This document shows positions 46,572 to 60,047 of a stretch of DNA of 64,000 bases, in pieces. A program made the translations under genes and the position numbers. This DNA comes from Spinacia oleracea. Its lineage: Eukaryota; Streptophyta; Magnoliopsida; Caryophyllales; Amaranthaceae. The DNA is taken from the NCBI RefSeq assembly GCF_020520425.1, contig NC_079492.1, positions 107,109,157 to 107,173,156 of the forward strand, read 5' to 3'. Below the pieces are notes generated by a model that made no database searches, was not told the DNA's origin, and was given only the letters and a program-made list of their open reading frames with translations. Each line of letters starts with the position of its first letter. Within the stretch, counting starts at the first letter, position 1.

Positions 46572-49500
46572 ATCTATACGAAATTAGTATAGTAATAAGA
46601 TATATATATTTAATAATATACTAGGAAATTCTTATAAGTAAACATTATGATCATTCTTAGAACCTTGACATAGCATATAATTCAAAGCCAAATGTTATAA
46701 ATTGATTCTGAAAAGCACATGACATAACTTTATGTTCTCTTGTTTAATCTTTCTTCACTGGTGACTAATATTTAGTATCTATGTACGTCTTCTTATTAGA
46801 AATTATTTTCCTTCAATTCCGCAGTATATATTTTTAAGCGTACAAGGTGATACATTCAAATTCATACATGAATCCAACAAGGAAAATAAAGCATGTGAGT
46901 TTAGCGCACAAGATGATACTTTTAACTTCACAAGAATTCAAGTAGGAAAATAAAGCATGCGAGTTTCACAAATGTATTAGCACTTAAGTTTCGATATAAT
47001 AAATAAGATGGTAAAAGCTAAAAGAAAATATCCAAGTCGGAAGTCTAATAACTGGACTCAAATTTTTGTTTGATTATACGTATTAATTGATCTTTTTATC
47101 ACTTACACAACCACTAGTCAAGTAGAAAAATGAAGGCAAATTCTATATAATAATAAATGTCAAATTTAACAATAAGCACCTGTAAAACGCTTGGGAAAGA
47201 TATGTAGAGACAAAGTTGATCCCAAATTTCACGAATAAGCTTAAAATCGGGGGCCACTTGAATTGAAGTCCAAACTTTCAATGCTTCTACGAAAGGTATT
47301 TCAAACAAAATGTCGCAAATTAAAATAACTTTAGGAACGACTTAGTGTCTAGGAGATCATAAATTTTGTCTCTAACCAAGTATAAATAGCAACAAAATCA
47401 AAATGACTTCAGGAAATATAGCATTCAATATCAGTAGATCACACACTTTCTAAAAGAATAATCAGAAAGTAAATACTAGTGTTTGTTTCAACCCTTCACA
47501 CAGAGTAACATACATATAGTATATAGCCATAGTATGTAACCAGCTTTAGAGCATCGCGTATAAGAAAGGCATTCCTTAATGTAAAAAAAATCAGATCAAT
47601 AAACCAACAATCAACCAACAACTACACCAACTAACCAACAAGACCAAACAACCTAACCCCCAAAAATAAAATGTAACAAAATACTACAGCCAAGTAACCA
47701 ACAAAGGCAAAAACAGAATAAAACAGGCACAACAACATATTGGCAGCATATTAGGCAAAACATAACCAAACAGAATATCAGATCGGAGATCGAAGAAGAA
47801 CCAGATCATTAGCATATCAGAATAACAGTATTTAGAGCAGCAGGCAGTAGCAGTTTACACTACTAAAAAGCCCAGTTATTCTCGACATTATGGCTTCGAC
47901 GACAAAGGGAAACCGCTGCGTGAAATTCAGGTTTCAGATTTTACATGATTTTATTCCATTGACCTGATTAAATTTTTTTTCTAGGAGATAAATTGTGATA
48001 TCAAGAAGACACTAGGACAGTGATTAAAGTATGGACAGTATAGATTCAATGCACAAACCCTTTATTGTGGCTTTGGCAGACTAGACTAATTCTGTTGTAG
48101 CTCTACGGAAAATCAAACCCGATTGTGGAAATATTTTAATAACTACAAGACAAACTAAGTTGTCGCTCTACGGATTTGAGTTTCTAAGATGGTCCAATTT
48201 ACTTATTTGTCAAACGGCTCAAGTTTTATTGTGTTATAGCTACTTTTATTTCCCTATTTCAGATTAGAATTAATATGCATATAACTTGGAATATTACTTT
48301 GCTCCTCTCGCCTTTTACCTAATATTTATTATATAGGTCTATAGGAGCGTTGATTTACAATAAATAGTATCAATTAGAATGTAGCAAGGGTTGAAGTTTA
48401 GAATGAAAAACCTGGTACATTGCTTGCTATTGGTGTTCTGTGTTGGACAAAAAAATTGAATTGGGTATTCTGATAATTGCTTCCTCAAATACTTTTCTGA
48501 CCGGTGAAGGATAGTGTAAAGTTCAGATTATGAGCACCAACTTAGTTTGTCTTGTAGTTGTTCACAGTGTAACTACTCCGTAATTGTTCAGATTATGATT
48601 GTTTTTCTTTTATCTTGTTGGGTGCTAGAAGCAGGAAAACCCTTAAGAGGTGTTATAAGTTGTGAAAAAAGAAAATCAATGGAAATGAAAGGTGGATTGA
48701 GGAGTGAAGACTTGGATTCCTTCAAGAAACTGATGGTGTTTAGTGGTGGTCTTGAAAATGCAACAAACTACTACAACCAAGTAACCAACAAAGGCAAAAA
48801 CAGAATAAAAGAGGCACAACAGAATGGTGGCAGCAAATTAGGCAGAACAAAACCAAACAGAATATCATATTGAAGATCGAAGAAGAACCATATCATTAGC
48901 AGATCAGAATAACAGTATTTAGAGCAACAAGCAATAGCAGTTCACACTACTACAAAACCCAGTTATTCTCGACATTATGGCAACAGGATACAAACTGAAA
49001 ACCAGACTGCAAATTGAACACCTTGATAAACTGACACCCTAACAGGTAGCTGCACACACTGACCACACACCAGGCTGAGAAGAACAACATCCCTTTAAAT
49101 AGCAGGCCAAACAACTGCAGCAAACGCAAACAGACAACCAAAAATGAAGGCACAAAGCAGAACTGCAACAGGATACAGACTGAAAACCAAACTGCAAATT
49201 GAACACCCTGATAAACCGACACCCTACGGCCTACACTAAACATCTTAACCACTAAATCTATTAACAGGAGTATTGATAAAATCTATAAAGCTTAACTACA
49301 TTTCACTGCAAATATATTGAAAAGGCTTCATCTGCTTAACTGTCAGACTGCAACAGCTTGTTGTTGCTACTAGATGTCTTTGAAAAGGAAACAATTAATC
49401 AATAACTTGTGAAGTATTGAACAATTAATTTATCATTACTTTTAATATGATTTTTGGTATTTGGACAGGTTAGACCTTTATCAACACTATATTAATCAAA

Positions 49501-51013
49501 TTTACACCATAAAACCTCATTAAATTCACTTCCTTCTCTGTTGATCTTCTACTGATTCTATGAAAGAGTCATTGCTAAAAAGTAAAATATTCCTATTCTG
49601 TTGTAGAAGCATACACTTGGCAGTAGCTCTACTAAAACATTGCAAGCAACTATCACACTCATGTAAACCTATTTAAACTACTATGTCATGTTCACAACTC
49701 TGTCAAATCTGTTGCATTAAATCATAGTGATAAGTCATATTCAAATTGTTGTTTGTTTGGTGATTTTTTTATACCTCGCAGTAATTGCAAACAACTAACC
49801 GGGAAGTTACCAACGGCTCCGAGCACCCAAGACAAGTCCTGACAGCAAACTACTCAACTCCAATCTGTCAAATATGATTTCTAATCAGTTGTATGGATAG
49901 GACGGATGTACTTATTATATAAACACTTAGCCAGACTAAAAAGTACAGAATATCAATAATATACACAGAAACATTAGCATGAATATCCTCCCCAAAGGAA
50001 GGAACCACTCTGATTTTTCTATTTGTTGAAACAGGTTCTTAGTAATTCATATCTATTTCCTAATTACAATTATAGTTATACTACGAAACAAATAAACAAC
50101 CAAGATAACAATTGAAATAATACCGAATTACTTGTAGAGGTAAACCAATATTCCCAACTTATATTCCAAACTAATTGGAGAAATCACTATGGAAATTCAA
50201 GACTAAAAGAAGCTGAAATCCCTGGTTCTCATAAAAGCATATACTAAAAAAAAAGATGAAACACAAAGCAGAGTTTTAATTAGAATATCCCCTTAGAATT
50301 CTTGCATCCCTGGTTCTCATAAAATCATCCCCTTCCTTAACCACATAATTTCATCGACACCTCTCCCCTAAAATTTAATTGCAAATTAATTGTGAAATTA
50401 AAGAACTTACCGGTGGAATTAGCAGCAATCTCTCTGTTTTGGCGTTTTACTGCTCGATATTTCAATCACGAAATTAAATTGTGAAATCCAAGGAAAGTTT
50501 GTATGAGATTAGCGGTGAAGGAGTAGTAGCTAGAATTATCTTGTAATTATAGGCTTCACCAGATTTCTGATTTATAGGAATGAGAAAACCATGAGTTGAG
50601 GAGATTGTTTAATTTGGAGAGATAATCAGGGAATTTTTTGAGAATAATCTGGGATTTTTTTTGCTGAAGAGTACGGATTCAAACGGATCGGTTATGCGCT
50701 ATGAATTGAGGGCAGAGGAGGTTGAGAAATTCGTGGGTGGTGTACGTGCCGTTGAGCGGGGAACTTTAGAGTCAGAAATTTCATTTGGGCGGGATATAAG
50801 AGCTACACGTTTTTCTTTTTTTCTTTTTTTTAAGGGATTTTAATTAATTTATTTATTTTGGTATATTGTGACTATTTTTACAGCCAATATTTATTTCTAC
50901 GATTAAATGGGTCAATATATGCATTCCCATATTTTTGGAACACAAAAAAATTGTGACCCTTCTTAAAAGCGTCATAGAAAAAGCGTCATTATTTACACCA
51001 TTTTTTTGTAGTG
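46572..51013 (-). other. Upstream non-coding part of CACTA-1, with direct repeats
   Basis: This 4.4-kb stretch lies before the transposase start and probably contains its promoter, though no motif stands out. A roughly 215-bp sequence occurs twice in direct orientation (about 47685-47907 and 48765-48983). A roughly 55-bp sequence occurs at about 48983-49040 and 49168-49225. The plus-strand frame at 48547-48873 has a hydrophobic start but runs into the repeat, and I do not accept it as a gene. The last 75 bp hold the right subterminal AGCGTCA motifs. Confidence 0.65.
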
Positions 51014-51016
51014 CTT

Positions 51017-54008
51017 TTATTACTTCTTAGGCAATAATGAATTCATTTTAATAATGAAGAATTGCAAATAATGCTCCCCTTTTGGAATATTCTAACCAGT
51101 TCACATAGATGTGGGAGATTTATCTTTTGACTGAGAACTTGGAAACTAATCATTGATTCAGTTTCCCATGCATCACATATGGTTTTGGACCTACGTTATC
51201 ACCTTTTAATCACGACGCTTAATTGCCCGTGTATGTTTGTGGTTTGCCTACCAACCAGATCCGACTTTGGCTTAGGAAAATGCATGTAACATCAAAACTT
51301 TAGTTTCATCTTCACTTCATATTATCAAGTTCTCATCCTACATGTCCATATGTATCGGATGTTCTTGATATTTTTCTAATGATCTTTGATTTTAGATCAA
51401 GAGATATTGGTATAAACTCGTTATGATCCAACACTTATGAGTTATGCACACACCATACATGATTGATTGTAATGCAAAAACCATTCGCAATTTAAAATCT
51501 AATCATGTAACGCTTTGCTTATTCTGTTTCACGAGATACTAAATCTTGCTAAAATTTTGGCATTGCCATGTGATATAAGGTGAAGGCTCTTCTTCAAGGT
51601 CCTTCATGTTTAACGTTAGTAATAACAACCTGGATTTACACTTAGTTAAAACATTCATTACTTAGACTTACTCATATGGGTTGAGAGTCTCTTTTGAGTC
51701 TCTCAATTGTGTTTGATTTAGTAATTACTTTTACAGAATCCAAACAACGTTTTAGATCTTATCCAATTGATCTTTGACCCAATATGATCTAAGTTTCGCC
51801 ATGGTTCTAATATTGACAAAAGCTTTCAAATCCTAAACATTTAAAATTTGAATATCATTTACAATAAAGAGATATGTATCTCATACATATAACGAAAAAA
51901 GTTAACTTAGCTCCCATGTAAGTCGTATGTTCTTGAAGCTCTTCCAAAGTCTTAATAGGTTTCATTCCTATTCCTTATACAAATTACCTTGGTATTGAAT
52001 ACCAAACATTAGTGTCTATAAACATTAGTGTATATATATATTCTTGAGTTTTTTTGATGGGAACACCAACTCCCACTGGGTTTGACAACCCTAGATATTT
52101 ATGTTGAAAAGATATACTGAAACAGAGTTCAATCCTTATGATATCTTTTACTCTAGCTTTGACAAATTTAGTTCAGTGTCATAGTCTTTTATGAGTATCA
52201 TTTAGAAACTTGTATAGGAAAATACTCGTGATTATCATTAATCGACTAAAATTCGATTTCTCTAACTAGATATACCATTTTCTTATGGAGATTTGATTGC
52301 AATAATGTCATATAAACAATCTTGATAATCATTCTTGGATCATGCAAACATCATGTTGATCTAGTCTAGATGTTCTAAATATCTTGCCAAATTGATTTTA
52401 TGTCCTTTTGTGAATCGCATTGAAGCATTCATGTATTTCACTTTGAGTAAATATAGCCATATTTTCTCAAATTCTTGTGAAATAGGTAAGTCATAAAATC
52501 CATCTTTGGCCCATGAACTTTATTGTCTAGAAACTTCTAACAATAGTCCATTTCTATGTCATGTTCAACAAGCAAGACCCACGTGTCTTAAATTAACCAA
52601 CTTTCAGAAATCCATGCCATAGAATCTTGGAATGTTGTATTATTTATATGGTTGTATGACATTGCAAAAGATATGTGGAATACAAATCAAGATTTGATTT
52701 GAAACTTTTGAAGTTTGAGTGTCATGAGATTTGTTTGTTTATTGATCAATCATATGACTCAACCCATAAATGGCCATTTCATTCAAATAAACACTCAACG
52801 ATTGTTTTTGTTTACTTTGAATGTGAGTCTTTCTGTGTCCAAACGTAAAATTATTTATGATGATTAATGGAACAAAATGTCATTAAGTTCCCGTCTTTTT
52901 AAGGACTTTAAAACAAACAGATGACCCTACAGCTAATGTAGCACAACTTTGCTTCATTTCCCACTTGTAGGTCAATAACTAGACTTAGATTCAAAATTTT
53001 GAGTTCTTAACAAAAGTTAGAACCTCAAGCGGAATACCATAGGATTTCAATTGCTAAGTCGTTTCTCTTTGACATAAACTTCAAGGTAGAAATAAAATTT
53101 TGAATTCATTTCTTTCGTTCCCGTTTTCTATCCTTTCTAGCACCTTTTCTTATAGCCCAAAAGATTTTACTCTTTGCTTGATTTTCATACTTTGTTATGC
53201 TTACAAAGTCCCTTTCCTTTTATTCGTTTTGAATGACCACATCCAATGAGTCTAGTTCATCATTGAATCAAAAGAAATTTGGTTGTTAACAATTGGTAAT
53301 ACATAAGCCTTTAACTCAATACTTCATTATTCCAAAACTACCCATTATTTTGAATATATGAGGCCCAATTGGTATATCATTCAAGTTTAGTTGAAAAAAA
53401 CCATGAAAATTACTATAAGAAAATGTTGCATCCAAAATACCCTCTTATTCTCCTTTCTTTTGAGAATTTCTCTCAAAACATGTTACCAATCGATCGAGGA
53501 ATTATTGCAGTACTATTATCCGAAACGCAATGAAATTGAAGATTTGCAATTATATTCATTATAATTCATAATCTACAAAATGAAATAGCAAAGAAAACAT
53601 TTATCATACTTTAATAACTTCAAATTAGAGCATACATGCAATCATTAAAACTATTAAACATTTCATTCATGCAATAAACACATAGTCCAAAATGAATGAA
53701 ACGATTCCAAGACCCTAAAAGTCTCTAAGTCTTAAGCATGTTTTTGCTTGTCTTAATCCTTTAAAGATTTTAGGTAAGCAAAAACCAATTGCTAGTAATT
53801 CCAAACTATTCTTGGTTAACAAGTTAATGCCATAACTTATTTCTTTGCCACAATATGTACCAATATTGCCTGAGTTAGAACCACAATCAACGTGCTCCTT
53901 TGGGATGCCTTTCCATCTAGGAATACTAAAATAGCACCTCACTTTGGAGGAAACCTACTATCTTAGGTTCGAACATTTTTGTAAGTGCTTGATTCGGAAG
54001 GCAATTTT
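51017..54008 (-). other. Copia-3 body between the CACTA elements (decayed pol, gag and leader)
   Basis: Inverse of copia pol and gag with many breaks. Positions 52920-52975 match window positions 35-110. About 53700-53990 resembles the end of the Copia-2 leader (10490-10570). No intact frame. CACTA-2 starts at 54009 after TTT. Confidence 0.72.
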
Positions 54009-57000
54009 CACTAGTAGAAAAAACGTTATTAGTAACGCCCTATTAGTAACTGGCTTGCATACATTATGTTATAAAAAGCTCAATATTAACTGGCAAAACT
54101 TAAGATAGTTACAAATAATATGGTAAAACTAATACTGACCGCAGTACTAATAACAGGCATAAGTAAAACCTGTTATTAAAGATTGGTCAAAACTTTAATT
54201 GACCACGCTTTTGTAACTTACCTTAATTGTGCCTATTATCAATAAAACACACAAATTTTCGCTCCCTCATTTTCAGAAGAAGAAAACCCTTATTTTCCTA
54301 TCTCCTTCCCTCGCCGGTTTTCCCTTACAGTTACCACGCTCTCTCGCTTCTCTAATCAATATCGACCAATGTTAAAGAAAAATACACGCTCTGTCGCCAC
54401 TCTCCTCCATCCACCCAGAATTTTCGAGTTACAAGAGTGGGTTGATTTCAATTTTCTTTATTTGTCTCTACATATATTCAATTTGAAATCTCAACTCAGT
54501 GTTCACTGTTTCTAGATATAACCGGAGGTAAATTCCTGCTAACTACTCAACCACAGTCGGCTTTCGATTTTCTAAAATTCATTTTTATTTTCTTCTATAT
54601 GTCGAATTCCTAAATCTTGATTTGGATTCGTTTTCAAATTTCCGCTTAATTAATTTTGATTCATGATTTGGCTACAGTTTGTGTTGGTTGTTGCTCGCAA
54701 TCATTGTAGCTATTGCAGTTATTATGGAACGCTTAATTTTTCATCAATTGTCAAAAGTATGCCGAAAGTATCGAGTTGAGCTCAAAGTTTATAATGCTAT
54801 GCCCAAAATTCATGTCAGTTTGAATAATAAAAAAAAAAAGGTAGATTGATAGTGGATGTAAGGATTTTAGTGTTCATCTATTGAAAGAGTTGTATAATGG
54901 CGATCAAAATTCCGGCCAGCTTGCTATTTTTTTGATTCCTTGAATCGAGCTCACTTGTTCTAATAAGAGATTTTAGTTTTACTAATTGGGGACTAAAGAG
55001 TGTGATTAGTTCTTTATTTCTTGGTGTCTACTTATATGAATGAATTAGGGATCGGATGAGATTGGTTCTACAATAAACGTACTTGAAAGTTATTAGTTGA
55101 GTATTTGTGTAAGTGAGGGAGTGTGTGGGTGGTTCTGGGGCTGCCAGGCATGTTGGGCTGGTTATGCGTGTCTTAGGGACTGGTTATACTGCACTTTCGG
55201 AGCTACTAGTCTTGTGGTATATCTGGTTTAATTCTTGAATAATAGTTAAATGTCAAGTACTCAGGCTCAAGTGTTACAGATTGAACCATCCGCTTAACTG
55301 AGCTTAGTATTGTTGCTCTTAAATTCATGTTAACTTTACCTCTAGCTCCCTTTGTCTAACAAGAATATTTTCTCAACATCATTGCTTTGATCAGTTTTCA
55401 ACTTGAGCCTTAGAGTATGAAAAATGCATTTAACTAGACAAATCAAGAAGGCTAAGAGAAGGTCATTGATTAGCTTGGTCACGATTAAGTAGAACAGTTC
55501 TTTATTGGGCTTATTAATGATTGGATTAAACCTTGCCTCCCTTAAATGAGTTTTACCTTAAAAGTTAGTTGGAATTGTGCTAGTCTTGTATTATTATCTG
55601 TCCGTTGAGTGAAACCCTTTTTCTGTCATAAGATAGTTTTATAGGATGTGTTGATAAGCAGGTTGCTCAAGACTTCAAGAGCATTAGCAATCACTTATCG
55701 TGTACCCTCTCCAGTCACTAGAGAGAAGTTCAAATTGAGTTTTTATGTTGATCTCTGTCTTATGTCATACATTCTCCACAAATATAGTTAGGACTCAATT
55801 CTTTGTGTGCCTCCCAAACATTAACGAGAATATTCTACCATAGACTGCAAACAGAGTTGGACCTAGAATCAAGCCCCAAGCTCATCTGATAAAATTCTTG
55901 AATATTTGGTATTACTTCCCTAGTTTTGTACACTCAATACTTTTGCAAGAGCACATTATTGATTCCTGAAGATGATGACAATACTTTGTCTCTAGCATAA
56001 TTTTATATTATTCTTATGCTGGTTAACTTGCATAAACCATTGTGAAAAACCTTTCCTTCAAAATAAAATGTTCTGAAGGTTTTTGGTAGACAATGATAGC
56101 AGAATCAAGACAATCCCAAAAACCAAGTCCCTGGTGAACGCGTACATGTGGATTTAGTGTTTGGCAGAGACGACTGGAGAACTTGAATCCACCAGATGTA
56201 AGTCGTTTTATGAATAGATTCTTTTGAATATATAGATAATTCCCCCGTTCAAAAGGAATATATTAAAGCCCCACTGATATGTATTTTGCAGGTTGAATAT
56301 TGTGATTATTGTCCTGAGTCGAAGCAGCCTGACATTCAGATTTAAAATGATGATACTACGGATTCAACCATCAATTTCGATCCTGAAAGGATGATTGAAA
56401 TCATTGGAGGTAAAAATTATCCATCATTACTTGTGTGTTTTGTTTGCAATTTCCATTCTAATACAATTTCCAAGGTATGTTTGATTGTTTTCTGTAAGTC
56501 ATATATTTCTAGTGTCTAGTTTTATTTTTTTGGGAATCTTACCAGGTGCTCTAGCTATATAGCATTGGAACTTGCAATTGATTATACTGATAGCATTGAA
56601 TGCATATGCTATACTTATGGTGGAAAAACTTAGTATTCTCTAGCTATTTTATTCACTGAACCTAATTGCCCATAATCTTGAGGGTCTGGTATAACGAATT
56701 GGAAGTTTTAGGGGAAAGGTGTGCTCTATAAGCTAGGCATTTTATATTGTACAATCGGTTATGCAATTAAAAAAAATACTAATGTGTCATATCTCAGAAC
56801 TACGGGAAGAAAGGCTCGCTGCAACCGAGCACACAATGGAAACATAAATTTATGAGATTTCTATTGCAGACTCAAACTTAGTTTTCAAATAATGAAAATA
56901 TAAACGTCCATTCTAACCTATTCTTCTTCCCCCCCTGTTACATTGACCACTAAAATACTTCATTCTTAGCTTAAATCAATCGACGGGTAGAGGATACAAA

Positions 57001-60000
57001 TACTACGTAGCAAGAAAGGGCCTCTTTATTAAATCTACCTACCGGCGAATCATTAAGTATGAGTAGTTAGGACAACATGATAAATAGTTCCACGTGAAAA
57101 ATATTACTGATTTGAAATCATTCTTTTGCACTCCGTAGTTTCTACGGGAAATTATGAGTGGTTGAGACATTGTGACAACTAATTCTAAGCGGTTTAAAAT
57201 TATTTTCTGTACACTTTGCACTGTAAAAGGCCCAAACAAGTCTTAAAAAATCCAACGAATCACCTATGCTGGCGTGTGCAAAAACCATTCTTCATTCTTC
57301 CATGTATTATTCTTTATTCTGCTAGAGTTACACATTAGCCTCCTACCATGAAAGGTATGGAGTAACAACGATATGTAACTGAAGGTTTAAGGATGGAGCA
57401 CTATTCAGGGCTTCCATCTCCTCCCTCTAGAGAGGGTATTGTATCTAGGATCTTGTAGGAGGCGGTTGCTATAATTTACATTACCAAAATATTTTGTAAT
57501 ACTATGATATGTTTCATGCTTCTAAAATCTGAATGTATATTTTACTTCTTTTGTTAATGCAGAGATAAGTATGGATGGCTTGAGAAGCTTGGTAAATAAG
57601 TTGGAAAACATAAACGAAAATAGTCCTGCGAAATGGCTTCCGATGTCTGTTCCTCTACCAGAGACTCTAACTGAGTCCATGGAGTTCTTAGCAAGATCAT
57701 GGAGTATCTCAGCAACAGACTCAGCAAAGCTCTCCTTTGAGAAGACACTGTTTGAGTTTCTTAGTGATGAACTGAATCTGAATATGACAAATACCTTGCT
57801 GTCAAATGAATATGCAACTAATCATCTTATACAGCTCCAGTATGTAAGTCATTTTATATAGCTCATGTAATTGTTTTTTTATGAATTTTGTTTTCATTTT
57901 TTGCAGGAAGTGGAATGACCGCGATGTGGACATAGTCCTCTAGATTCTCCAAGATGGAGTGACAACACCAAGGTATGTACTTTTCAGTCCCATGCCTCTT
58001 ATTTATTACTCCTTCAAAGTTATCATGACCAGCAAATTAAACATTCTGTTATTCTAGACGTAGTATAGAGAACTAGAATACATCCTATGTACGAAGCTTT
58101 GGAGTAGTAAACTCCTTTATGTGCCATGTCTTTTATCAGTGGAGACTTCAACTATAAATTTGGTCTTCTTTCCAAGGATCACAATGAGAACAATTGGTCA
58201 TTTTCACCTTCCTGGCAGGTACAACTAGAAATCTGTAATATAAGATTGGATAGTTCGTTACTATCCCCTGGTATCATTGCTTCATGTCATTAATGGCATC
58301 ATCTGCATGACTACTTAATCATCAGCAAAAAAAACTTGTAGTTGGATCTTTGTTCAGACCAGTTTTTTGTTCATGATGTTAGCACTTAGAACAGTGAGAT
58401 AGATATAATCATGTCATGTGGTCTAACCTGGAAAAAAAGATGTTTTTTCAGGGGAGTCGATCATCATTCAAAGTGCATCCCAAGTGTAGTGGACCTTTGA
58501 ATATTGGGAAGCTCACTACAGAGGCCTAAAGTTCTCTTCCACCCACAAGAGAGGTATGTGATTTTTAAAGTGTTACATGTTGACCTAGTACACCTTTACA
58601 CGTGGTTGCTACTGCTATGTAATGCTTTTCCAGTTTCCATCATGGCTTTAAATCCATTCCAATTTTATTGAGTTTATAAAAAGTAGAAAGATAAAACAAT
58701 GAAATTTACGCTTCCCTTATCCCCTGTTATTTCTAATTAGTTATTTCTAATTAGTTACATGCATATCATGTGATTTAAACGAATAAAATTGAACCAATAT
58801 GCTCTATCATTTTTGTTCTCATTATTGTTGTCTTAGCATTTTTGTTCCCATTATTGTCGTCTTAGCATTTTTGCAAATTGTTACTAGAAGAGACAATGTT
58901 CTGCCTTATTCATTGCTTATTGAATTTCAATGTATAAAGAAGACCCTAGTTAATTCTGGCAGCAAAATTTATGAGTTTAACGACCTTCTCTTTGGTTCAC
59001 CTTGATTCTTGAGTTAATGTTGACAAATATTTCTTATTTTTATTTACTTGTTAGATTATTATGTTTGTTTGTTTGTTCAAAATAAGGTTAATAAAAAAAA
59101 TTCTTAAAGAGAGCCATGCAGATCTTTGAATTTTTATATTTATATAGTTTGATATTGCAAGTTAAAAAATATCTACGCAACACCGAGACATATAAGGATC
59201 GGAAAAAGGACAAAAAGGGGAATATTAGTGTAATGCAAGTAAAATCATTAGTGAGGTTTTTTAGAACACCTTATTTATTTTTAGTTACTTTGGAATGACA
59301 TTAGGACAATTATGTTTCTCCACTTTCGTGATTCCAGTGATTATATGTTTTTATACCATGTATATAAGTATATAATTTAGCTTATTGAAACTTTATCGAT
59401 TTGTTTTTATTTTTTTTTTATTTTTTATTGTTTCTGAAGTTTTAGTGCATTGGATTAAGTGCCTTGTAGTGGAGATTTCGGATTATAAATGTGGCATGGT
59501 TCAATATATTTTTTTGGAACAACCGTTGGACAGTGCTACTGCTACAGCCATAACTCCTACTGATATTATTCTTACTGTTGCTATGCAATATATCTTGCTA
59601 CAACCAGATTGTTGCTACTATAGCTACTATGACAGGTGCTGCTGCTATAGACTCTAGCCAGCATGCTTTCTAGTATTGTTTTTTTTATATAAAAAAAGAC
59701 ATTAGTAACTAGCATGAAAAAGAGACCGTCACTAGTAAATAAGCTAATAGTAACCGGCCTATACTTGTAGTAACTGAAAATAATAAAGGTCGGTTACAAA
59801 TAAAAATGTATTAGTAACGGGCTAAGACTATAACCAGTTACAGTTATTCGAATATTATTGTAAAATTTGACCTTTAGTAATGGGCAAAAGCAAATGTCGG
59901 TTACAAATAGTTCGTTATTAGTAACTAGCATTTGGCCGTTGTTAGTTTTTTTTACACTATTAGTAACGCTGGCTATAGCAACGGGCGATGTTAGTTACAA

Positions 60001-60044
60001 AAGGCCCATTTTTGTCAGTTACTAATAGCGCTTTTTCTACTATG
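54009..60044. mobile_element. CACTA-2: 6-kb non-autonomous CACTA element
   Basis: The left end is CACTAGTAGAAAAAACG and the right end CGCTTTTTCTACTATG (one base lost against the left), flanked by TTT at 54006-54008 and 60045-60047. Both subterminal regions are rich in TTAGTAACNG and its inverse (for example 54030-54210 and 59700-60030). No transposase is present. The inside contains 5'UTR-like pyrimidine-rich sequence (54240-54480) and exon-like pieces, one related to a host gene. It would depend on a transposase from another element. Confidence 0.9.
57563..57845 (+). pseudogene. Captured exon of a VAN3-binding / FORKED1-like gene (DUF828)
   Basis: The frame 57571-57861 contains LPETLTESMEFLARSWSISA. 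This matches the start of the auxin-canalisation domain in VAN3-binding protein and FORKED1-like proteins, where PE(T/S)P.E.MEFL.RSWS.SA is conserved. The exon-like block is bounded by an acceptor-like TTAATGCAG before 57563 and a donor-like GTAAGT at about 57846. Only this N-terminal part is recognisable. After the match the sequence diverges (DSAKLSFEKTLFEF), so the copy is partial or chimeric. The family acts in vein patterning and PIN trafficking at the trans-Golgi. Inside CACTA-2 it is most simply a transduplicated fragment. Confidence 0.68.
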
Positions 60045-60047
60045 TTT

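Larger units (their letters stand above)
33038..51013 (-). mobile_element. CACTA-1: 18-kb En/Spm-type DNA transposon
   Basis: It starts CACTACAAAAAAA and ends TTTTTTTGTAGTG, perfect CACTA inverted ends. The 3-bp duplication CTT flanks it (33035-33037 and 51014-51016). Subterminal regions hold many copies of AGCGTCA in both orientations. Two genes lie on the minus strand: a TNP2-type transposase (46571-43020) and a second multi-exon gene (41054-35867). Both are broken, so this copy is probably no longer able to move by itself. A truncated LINE has inserted near the left end. It lies in the Copia-3 body. Confidence 0.93.

Noticed and set aside
48547..48873. 108-codon frame with a hydrophobic, secretion-like start
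   Set aside because: The start codon is not ATG, the second half is the direct repeat of CACTA-1, and no family is recognised.
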